A stretch of 64,000 nucleotides of DNA from Chiayiivirga sp. GTDB taxonomy: Bacteria; Pseudomonadota; Gammaproteobacteria; Xanthomonadales; Xanthomonadaceae. The notes beneath the pieces are model-generated. The model saw nothing but the letters and a program-made list of their open reading frames with translations. It did no database searches and had not been told where the DNA came from. Positions 56,451 through 64,000 of the stretch are shown here, piece after piece; position 1 is the first letter of the stretch, and each line of letters opens with the position of its first letter. The position numbers and the translations under genes are program-made. The stretch spans positions 496,001-560,000 of the forward strand of contig JALCLA010000002.1 of NCBI GenBank assembly GCA_022647565.1. The letters are read 5' to 3'.

Positions 56451-58187
56451 ATGGCCCGTATCCCCGACGCCTTCATCGACGACCTGCTCGCGCGCACAGA
56501 TCTGGTCGAACTGATCGGCGCGCGCGTGCCCTTGAAGCGGCAGGGGCGCGAGTATTCGGCGCGTTGTCCCTTCCACGACGAGCGCTCGCCGTCGTTCACG
56601 GTGTCGCCGACCAAGCAGTTCTATCACTGCTTTGGTTGCGGCGCGCATGGCACCGCGCTCAAGTTCCTGATGGAGTACGACCGGCTGGAGTTCCTCGATG
56701 CGGTCGAGGAACTGGCCAAGCGCGTCGGGGTGGAGGTGCCGCGTGAAACCCGCCAGCGCAACGAGAGCGGGGAATCGCGCGATCTGTATGCGACGCTGGA
56801 CGCCGCAGCGGCGTTCTTCCAGCGCCAGCTCGACGGCAGCAGCAAGGCCAAGGCCTATCTCGACCGCCGCGCGGTGGATGCGGAAAACCGCGCGCGCTTT
56901 TGCATCGGCTACGCGCCGGAAGGCTGGGAAGCACTCAAGGCCGCGCTCGGCAGCGACGAACGCCGACTGCGCCTGATCGAGCAGGCCGGCTTGCTCTCGA
57001 AGAATGACGCGGGCCGCGTCTACGACAAATTTCGCGATCGCGTGATGTTCCCCATCCACGACCGGCGCGGGCGCGTGATCGCCTTCGGTGGCCGGGTGCT
57101 GGAGAAGGACGACGGTCCGAAATATCTCAATTCACCCGAAACCGCCCTGTTCCACAAGGGCCGCGAGCTTTACGGCCTGTGGCAGGTGAAGCAGGCGCAT
57201 GCGCGCATTCCGCGTCTGGTCGTGGTCGAGGGTTACATGGATGTGGTGGCGCTGTTCCAGTACGGCGTCACGACCGCGGTGGCCACACTCGGCACTGCCA
57301 CCACGCCCGATCACGCCGAGTTGCTGTTCCGCAACGCCAGCGATGTGTATTTCTGCTTCGACGGCGATCGCGCCGGGCGCGGCGCGGCGTGGAAGGCACT
57401 GGAGTCGGTGCTGCCGCGGATGAAGGACGGCCGCCAGGCGTTCTTCCTGTTCCTGCCCGATGGCGAAGACCCGGATTCGCTGGTACGCAAGGAAGGCGCG
57501 GCGGGATTCGACGCGCGTTTGCACGCTGCAATGCCACTGTCGGAGTTCTTCTTCAACGAGCAGTCGAAGGAAATCAACCTGGCGACACTCGATGGCAAGG
57601 CGCGCCTGGCCGAGCGCACCCGGCCGATGCTGGAGAAGATTCCCGATGGCGCGTTCCGCGACCTGATGTTCGCGCGATTGAGCGAACTGACCGGTGTGGG
57701 CGCGGCGCGAAGCGTCGAGGCACCGAGTCCACGCACGGCATCGCGGCCGCGAACCACTGCATCGACGCACAAGCGCAGCCTGGTGCGCACCGCGATCGCG
57801 CTGCTGCTGCAACAGCCGGCGCTGGCACAAGCCATCGAGCCGCCGTATCTGTTCTCGGCGTTGCAGCAGCCCGGCATCTCCTTGCTGATGGAACTGATCG
57901 CACTGTGCCGCGAACGACCCGACATCAGTGCCGGCGCCCTGCTTGAGCACTTCGGCGAGCGCGAGGAGGGCGCGGCCCTGCACAAACTCGTGCTGCAGGA
58001 CCTGTTGATTCCCACCGAACAGTTCGAACACGAATTCACCGGCGCGATTGCCGGGCTCAATCGGCAGACGCTCAAGCAACGCGAGGACGAGTTGCTGGCG
58101 CGCGGCCTGTCCGAGCTTGGCACCGAGGAGAAGCGCGAACTGCTCGCGCTGCAACGCGAACTGCGCGCGCGCCAGGCCGATCCCTAA
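56451..58187 (+). CDS. dnaG: DNA primase
   Basis: 578 residues from ATG 56451. The CHC2 zinc finger has Cys39, His42, Cys60, Cys63 (RCPFHDERSPSF, then YHCFGCGAHG). The TOPRIM core has VVEGYMDVVALF (catalytic Glu) and FDGDRAGRGAAWKALE. The C-terminal DnaB-binding helical domain begins after the Ser/Thr/Pro-rich linker (~430-450). Makes RNA primers at the replication fork. Length matches E. coli DnaG (581). Confidence 0.98.
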   Translation: MARIPDAFIDDLLARTDLVELIGARVPLKRQGREYSARCPFHDERSPSFTVSPTKQFYHCFGCGAHGTALKFLMEYDRLEFLDAVEELAKRVGVEVPRETRQRNESGESRDLYATLDAAAAFFQRQLDGSSKAKAYLDRRAVDAENRARFCIGYAPEGWEALKAALGSDERRLRLIEQAGLLSKNDAGRVYDKFRDRVMFPIHDRRGRVIAFGGRVLEKDDGPKYLNSPETALFHKGRELYGLWQVKQAHARIPRLVVVEGYMDVVALFQYGVTTAVATLGTATTPDHAELLFRNASDVYFCFDGDRAGRGAAWKALESVLPRMKDGRQAFFLFLPDGEDPDSLVRKEGAAGFDARLHAAMPLSEFFFNEQSKEINLATLDGKARLAERTRPMLEKIPDGAFRDLMFARLSELTGVGAARSVEAPSPRTASRPRTTASTHKRSLVRTAIALLLQQPALAQAIEPPYLFSALQQPGISLLMELIALCRERPDISAGALLEHFGEREEGAALHKLVLQDLLIPTEQFEHEFTGAIAGLNRQTLKQREDELLARGLSELGTEEKRELLALQRELRARQADP

Positions 58188-58270
58188 CACCGGCCGTCGC
58201 GCCGCGTGGCACTACACCCGCGGCGTGCCCGCAACTATGCTCGGGCCCTCCCTGCCTTGCCGGAGCCGCC

Positions 58271-60214
<1,944 letters not shown>

Positions 60215-60258
60215 GGGGCGGTCGGGCCTGCCGTGGTGGCGGTAGCCCTTCGCGCGGG

Positions 60259-60320
60259 TTGCTCGCTTGCTCGTGGATCGCTTGCTCGTGGATCTCTTGC
60301 TCGTGATTCGCTTGCTCGTC
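60259..60320. repeat. 15-bp tandem repeat
   Basis: TTGCTCGTGGATCGC-like units begin at 60267, 60282, 60297 and 60312, with a partial unit at 60259. Copies differ at one to three bases. The 15-bp period gives pentapeptide repeats in either reading direction, but there is no credible start or gene. Confidence 0.85.
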
Positions 60321-60373
60321 ATGCCAGCCCTTCGACAGGCTCAGGACAGGCCGGCCTGCGGCCGAGCTGGCAT
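60321..60373. repeat. Hairpin enclosing a CCTTCGACAGGCTCAGGACA half-repeat
   Basis: ATGCCAGC (60321-60328) pairs with GCTGGCAT (60366-60373), with a GGCCGGCC-centred interior. The wording between them is related to the palindromic repeat at 29573-29670. Confidence 0.65.
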
Positions 60374-60383
60374 CCAGTTCTAG

Positions 60384-60936
60384 GCTTTTCTCGCTTGATG
60401 TGGATTTGTCGCGAGGTTTCGTCCGCCTCGACGGCGGCCGAGTCACTTTCTCTTGTTCGCCTAGAGAAAGGAACCAAAGAGAAGGGCACCCGACGCTGGT
60501 GCCGCGCTGCGCGCGGTTCCCTGCGCTGCTCGCCGGACTCGGGCCGGCGCGAACTCGCGCATCCATGCGCTCAAACATGCGCGCCTTTCCCCCGAGCCCG
60601 ACTGCGCTGCTCGGCACCATCGACGGGACGGGGGAGCCAGGAGCAACAGCCCGCGCGCTCTTGATCCTGGCTCTTGATCTACCTCCCCGTAGATCGCGGC
60701 GGCGGACCGGAGGATCAGCCCGCAGGGTCGCGCGCAGGAAGCGCGCGAGTTTCTCGTCGGGACAGGGACGTGCCGTCGAGAAACCCCACCGGCCCGGCGC
60801 AAACCCGGCGCAGCCGGGCGCGATCTTCGGGTCGCCTTCTCTTTGGTTACTTTCTCTTGGCGACCAAGAGAAAGTGACTCGGCCGCCGCCGAGGCGGACG
60901 AAACCTAGCGAAATAGCCGCATCAAGCGAGAAAAGC
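60384..60936. repeat. 553-bp element with ~103-bp terminal inverted repeats
   Basis: Left arm 60384-60487 and right arm 60834-60936 are about nine-tenths identical as inverted copies (GCTTTTCTCGCTTGATG at each outer end; GGTTTCGTCCGCCTCG and GAGTCACTTTCTCTTG inside). Each arm contains its own hairpin; in the right arm CTTTCTCTTGG/CCAAGAGAAAG (60850-60874) is perfect. The 346-bp core has more stems: CCGAGC/GCTCGG (60592-60614), GATCTAC/GTAGATC (60676-60695), and a 12-bp near-perfect stem (60749-60784). It ends 7 bp from the cyoE stop. It carries no transposase gene. It looks like a non-autonomous mobile or highly structured RNA element. Confidence 0.85.
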
Positions 60937-60943
60937 GAAACGC

Positions 60944-61852
60944 TCAGGGCACCGCAGAAAACCCCATGCCCACCATCGCCACACTCGGCGGCATCAACCA
61001 GTGGTCGAGCAGCAGGAATGCGAACAAGGCCATCAGGTAGACGATGGAGTAGTTGAACACCTGCATCGAGAAGCGTTCGCTCGGCGGGTTCAGCAGGCGT
61101 ATCGCGTACCAGACGAAGGCGGCACCCAGCACCACGGCGCCGCCCAGGTAGAACAGGCCGCTCATGCCGGTGAGCCACGGCAACATGGTCGCGATGACCA
61201 GCAACACCGTGTAGAACAGCACGTGCCAGCGCGTGTATTCCACACCGTGCGTCACCGGCAGCATCGGGATCATGGCGCGGGCGTAATCGTCGCGGCGGAA
61301 GATCGCCAGGGCCCAGAAGTGCGGCGGGGTCCAGACGAAGATGATCAGCACCAACAGCAGTGCATGGGGATGCAGTTCGCCGGTCACCGCGACCCAGCCC
61401 AGGGCGGGTGGCGCGGCACCGGCGATGCCGCCGATCACGATGTTCTGCGGCGTGGCGCGCTTGAGCCATCCGGTGTAGATCACGGCATAACCGATCAGCG
61501 ACGCGAAGGTGAGCGCGGCGGTGAGCGGATTGACGAACACGATTAGCAGCGCCATCGATAGCGCGCCCAGTGCCAGCGCGAACACCAGCACCTGGCGTGA
61601 GGTGAGCGCGCCACTGGGCAGCGGTCGATGCGCGGTGCGCGCCATCACGGCGTCGATGCGCGCATCGATCAGGTGGTTGATCGCCGCCGCGGACGCGGCC
61701 GCGAACCAGATTCCGAGCGCACCGAACAGCGCCTGCCGCAGCGGCGGAATGCCGGGAACGGCAAGCAGCATCCCGATCACCGCGGTGAAGACGATCAGCG
61801 CCACCACGCGCGGCTTGGTGAGTTCGTAGTACTGGCGGGCGTGCAGGTTCAC
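60944..61852 (-). CDS. ctaB: Protoheme IX farnesyltransferase (heme O synthase)
   Basis: 302 residues from ATG 61852 with nine hydrophobic helices. The polyprenyl-diphosphate site is [23 protein letters not shown] (both D-x3-D and R-rich parts), followed by [24 protein letters not shown] and [11 protein letters not shown]. Adds a farnesyl group to heme B to make heme O. 9 bp after ctaA, same operon. Confidence 0.97.
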   Translation of the reverse strand: MNLHARQYYELTKPRVVALIVFTAVIGMLLAVPGIPPLRQALFGALGIWFAAASAAAINHLIDARIDAVMARTAHRPLPSGALTSRQVLVFALALGALSMALLIVFVNPLTAALTFASLIGYAVIYTGWLKRATPQNIVIGGIAGAAPPALGWVAVTGELHPHALLLVLIIFVWTPPHFWALAIFRRDDYARAMIPMLPVTHGVEYTRWHVLFYTVLLVIATMLPWLTGMSGLFYLGGAVVLGAAFVWYAIRLLNPPSERFSMQVFNYSIVYLMALFAFLLLDHWLMPPSVAMVGMGFSAVP

Positions 61853-61861
61853 CGCGGCATC

Positions 61862-63013
61862 CTAGCGGCTCGCGCCGGCGGACGCCGGTCGCAGCCGCGC
61901 CAGCAACGACACCAGCACGAACAGCAGTACCGCCGCTCCGAGGTTGTGCGCCGTTGCGATCTTGAGCGGCAGGCCGGTCACGACATTGCTGATGCCAAGC
62001 AGGATCTGCAGGCCGAGCAAGACAAGCAGCGCCACGCCCCAGGCGCCCAGCGCCGTGGCACGACGCAGGCGCAAGCCGAGCGCGATGAGGTGTCCGGCCA
62101 CCAGCAGCGCGAACAGGCGATGCGCCAGATGGATGGCCGCGCGTGCCGGGCCATCGAGCACGCCGCCTTCGTAGTCGACCCCGATGCCACGCCACAGCAC
62201 GAAGCCTTCGCCAAAATCGGTGGCCGGCCACCACTGCCCGAGGCAGGTCGGAAAATCCGTGCCGCAGGCGAGCGCCGCGTAGTTGGCCGAGACCCAGCCG
62301 CCGAGCGCGATCTGGATCGCGACCAGCGCGATGCCGGCGATCAACATGCGGCGCAGCTTCGGATGCAGCGATGCGTGCACCGGCAAGGCCGCATTCGGCG
62401 AGGCGCGGCACGCCATCCAGACCAGCAACGAGAACGTGGTAAGGCCACCCACCAGATGCGACATCACCACCACCGGCTTGAGCAGCCAGGTCACCGTCCA
62501 CATGCCGAGCATGGCCTGGAAGATGATGACGGCGAGCGTGAGCGTGGCCACGCGTGCGAAATCCGTGTTCGACCAGCGCCAGGCCGCCATCAGCAGCAGT
62601 GCTTCCGCCACACCCGCCAGGACCGCGGCTTCGGTGTAGTGCTGGCGCATGTACAGCGGTATCGATATAGCCACCAACGCGCTCGCCCCGAGCACGGTGG
62701 CGAGGCCATGTCGTCGTGCCCGCGCGGCCAGCACGGCGAGTCCCAGCACCATGAGGCCAAGCGTGGCCGCGATGTGGCGATGGAACTGCTCACGCCACGC
62801 CTTGTGCGATTCGACCGCACGGATCGCGGTGGCCGCGTGGTCGACGGCCTCGTCGTGCTGCGGCCAGGTGGCACGCCCGTAGCAGGTGGGCCAGTCCGGG
62901 CAGGAGAGTCCGGCATTGGAGAGGCGCACGAAGGCACCGAACACGATCACGCCGAGCGCGAGCAGCACGGCGAGCCAGGCAAGTCGATGGAACTGGCGAT
63001 GTGGCGAGGTCAT
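61862..63013 (-). CDS. ctaA: Heme A synthase (COX15/CtaA)
   Basis: 383 residues from ATG 63013, eight helices. Key histidines: HRHIAATLG, MRQHYTEAA, MSHLVGGLTTF, and HLAHRLFALLVAG. The paired cysteines in LSCPDWPTCYG and LACGTDFPTCLGQW are the periplasmic-loop cysteines typical of this class. Oxidises heme O to heme A for aa3-type oxidases. It sits between the SCO-like gene (16-bp gap) and ctaB. Confidence 0.97.
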   Translation of the reverse strand: MTSPHRQFHRLAWLAVLLALGVIVFGAFVRLSNAGLSCPDWPTCYGRATWPQHDEAVDHAATAIRAVESHKAWREQFHRHIAATLGLMVLGLAVLAARARRHGLATVLGASALVAISIPLYMRQHYTEAAVLAGVAEALLLMAAWRWSNTDFARVATLTLAVIIFQAMLGMWTVTWLLKPVVVMSHLVGGLTTFSLLVWMACRASPNAALPVHASLHPKLRRMLIAGIALVAIQIALGGWVSANYAALACGTDFPTCLGQWWPATDFGEGFVLWRGIGVDYEGGVLDGPARAAIHLAHRLFALLVAGHLIALGLRLRRATALGAWGVALLVLLGLQILLGISNVVTGLPLKIATAHNLGAAVLLFVLVSLLARLRPASAGASR

Positions 63014-63029
63014 GCAGGCATCGTTCGCA

Positions 63030-63578
63030 TCAGTGCTTGAGCAGTTGCGCGACGTCTTCGCGCAGCTGGGCCACATCGAACCCCGGTGCGTAGCGCAAGG
63101 CGACGAAGCCGCGTGGGTCGATCAGGTAGGCGTTGGGCGCGCCCTCACGCGCAAGCCGCGGCAGTCGGGCTTCGAAAGCCTCGCTGCGCTGCATCGGGAC
63201 GAAGCGGCGGAACGCGACAGCCCCCTCCGGCACCGCGCCGAACCAGAGCACGTCGAGTCGATCCGCGCGCCGGCCCTGCAGTTGCCATACCTTGTCGAGG
63301 CCGGCGACGAGATCCGCGCATTCCTTCGCGCAGGCCGCCGGAGGTACCACCACCACCCGCCAGCGCCGCGCCGCGGGTTCCCAGTCATAGGGTGTGTCGT
63401 CTGCACGTACAAGGCGCATTTCGCCCAGGTCGATGGGCGGTTGCAGCAGCTCGCCACGGTTGCGCGTCTGCTGCGGTTGCCAGCCGCTGCGGTAAAGCAG
63501 CCAGGCACCGATCGGCGGGGCCAGGAACAAGGCCGCCAGCAGCAGCAAGACGAGGCGCGAACGGAGTTTCGAGGTCAT
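63030..63578 (-). CDS. SCO-like thioredoxin-fold membrane-anchored protein (oxidase assembly)
   Basis: 182 residues from ATG 63578, whose ATGA overlaps the SURF1 stop. One N-terminal anchor helix (LVLLLLAALFLAPPIGAWLLY) leads to a periplasmic domain. It has a CxxxC pair (ACAKECADL) positioned like the copper site of SCO proteins, though the following proline is missing. YLIDPRGFVALRYAPGFD is the late-thioredoxin-fold wording. Position between SURF1 and heme A synthase makes a role in cytochrome-oxidase copper or thiol handling likely; not a canonical SCO1. Confidence 0.8.
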   Translation of the reverse strand: MTSKLRSRLVLLLLAALFLAPPIGAWLLYRSGWQPQQTRNRGELLQPPIDLGEMRLVRADDTPYDWEPAARRWRVVVVPPAACAKECADLVAGLDKVWQLQGRRADRLDVLWFGAVPEGAVAFRRFVPMQRSEAFEARLPRLAREGAPNAYLIDPRGFVALRYAPGFDVAQLREDVAQLLKH

Positions 63579-64000
63579 GCGGAATCCCGGGGAGCAAGGC
63601 GCCGCGCACGACGCCGGAGTACGAAACAGGTCACGACCACGGTCAAGGCCAATGCATACCACTGCACCGCATAGCCGTAGTGGCGTTGCGGCGGAAGCGT
63701 GTTCGGTAGCGCATCAAGGTCACGCTCGTAGCCGTGGTCGGCCTCGGGCGCGAGCCGCAGCACGCGTGGCGCGAGGCGAAGTCCGAGCGCCGTCTGGATG
63801 TCGTCACGATCCAGCGTGTTGAGCAGCACCGGCTCACCGCGCGAATCCGGCCAGGGCGTGGGCGCGAGGCGCAATCCCTGTCCGGGCCAGGGCAGCAACA
63901 GGCCGTTCAAATGCCTCTCGCCGCGTGGCAGTTCGAGCGACGGCAAACGCCGGTCGGGTGGCATCGCGACCCAGCCCAGGTCGACCAACACACGCCGCTC
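63575..64000 (-). CDS. SURF1-family cytochrome-oxidase assembly protein (N-terminus beyond window)
   Basis: 141 C-terminal residues are visible; the frame is open at base 64000. ERRVLVDLGWVAMPPDRR is the SURF1 signature around VDRGWVP, followed by HYGYAVQWYALALTVVVTCFVLRRRARR, the final membrane helix with YAxQWxxxA. SURF1 helps insert heme A into oxidase subunit I. Overlaps the next gene by 4 bp. Other oxidase genes are probably to the right of the window. Confidence 0.9.
   Translation of the reverse strand, partial: ERRVLVDLGWVAMPPDRRLPSLELPRGERHLNGLLLPWPGQGLRLAPTPWPDSRGEPVLLNTLDRDDIQTALGLRLAPRVLRLAPEADHGYERDLDALPNTLPPQRHYGYAVQWYALALTVVVTCFVLRRRARRLAPRDSA

Larger units (their letters stand above)
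60215..60943. other. 729-bp non-coding gap with repeats between convergent genes
   Basis: Contains, in order, a 15-bp tandem repeat, a small hairpin with a CCTTCGACAGGCTCAGGACA half-repeat, and a 553-bp inverted-repeat element. Open frames on both strands here are by-products of these repeats. Confidence 0.8.

Noticed and set aside
60233..61056. Open frames of 143 and 218 codons through the inverted-repeat element
   Set aside because: The same arm peptides appear on both strands because of the inverted repeat, and no conserved protein pattern or ribosome-binding site was seen. Better explained as non-coding.

Overview
The window reads as chromosome of a high-GC gammaproteobacterium, most likely of the Lysobacterales (Xanthomonadales), perhaps near Rhodanobacteraceae/Dokdonella. 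The evidence is the gene content rather than any marker RNA: a monothiol glutaredoxin fused to a rhodanese domain, a plant-type glutamate-cysteine ligase, a short AMP nucleosidase, a DUF2339/DUF3999 pair, paired DsbA proteins beside cytochrome c4 and engB, a Caulobacter/Xanthomonas-style TonB receptor, and exported proteins carrying an IF-x-x-GFE motif. Genes are packed closely, often with 1-4 bp stop/start overlaps, and strong GC bias leaves long meaningless open frames opposite most real genes. I saw no rRNA, tRNA, transposase, integrase, prophage or CRISPR array.

Layout. 1-10 kb: 3' part-missing malic enzyme, an exported GFE-motif protein, a DUF1704 (QEGLA) putative metallopeptidase diverging from an exported cysteine-repeat protein with 135-bp tandem repeats, RsgA, a small membrane protein, an AlaA-like aminotransferase overlapping an SGNH hydrolase, and the glutaredoxin-rhodanese fusion. 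10-21 kb: small lipoprotein, PP-loop (Dph6-like) enzyme, outer-membrane barrel, a 1,100-residue beta-propeller amidohydrolase, a DsbA-fold isomerase-like protein, a minus-strand AraC / DUF1761 / SRPBCC / lipase cluster, and AMP nucleosidase. 21-32 kb: a decayed DUF11 fragment, a ParE-type toxin-antitoxin pair, PEP carboxylase, DUF2339-DUF3999, a repeat hairpin, and a CoA-transferase. 32-43 kb: SEC-C protein, EEP hydrolase, two DsbA proteins, cytochrome c4, EngB, GshA, a diguanylate cyclase, a TonB receptor and a TauE/SafE transporter.

43-54 kb: soluble lytic transglycosylase overlapping an NDUFA9-like dehydrogenase, a lipoprotein truncated hemoglobin, CCA-adding enzyme, GNAT, Upp, VanZ, MidA-like methyltransferase, then a folate-linked stretch (FolM, FolB, FolK) with an L,D-transpeptidase. 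54-60 kb: the macromolecular-synthesis locus (tsaD diverging from rpsU, yqeY, dnaG) interrupted by a HicBA module and a polyamine-acetyltransferase-like gene, then an S9 peptidase. 60-64 kb: a 553-bp element with ~100-bp inverted arms, then cytochrome-oxidase assembly genes on the minus strand (SURF1, a SCO-like protein, heme A synthase, heme O synthase).

How the genes work together: the clearest functional groups are heme A/cytochrome-oxidase biogenesis (60.9-64 kb), periplasmic thiol oxidation next to cytochrome c4 (33.4-35.9 kb), carbon metabolism between PEP, pyruvate and C4 acids (malic enzyme, PEP carboxylase), translation and replication start-up (rpsU-dnaG), and folate/pterin metabolism (51-53.4 kb). 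I found no convincing new multi-gene defence or secretion system. The most unusual material is non-coding: the 553-bp inverted-repeat element, a GTAG-type palindrome pair upstream of dnaG, and two further repeat hairpins.
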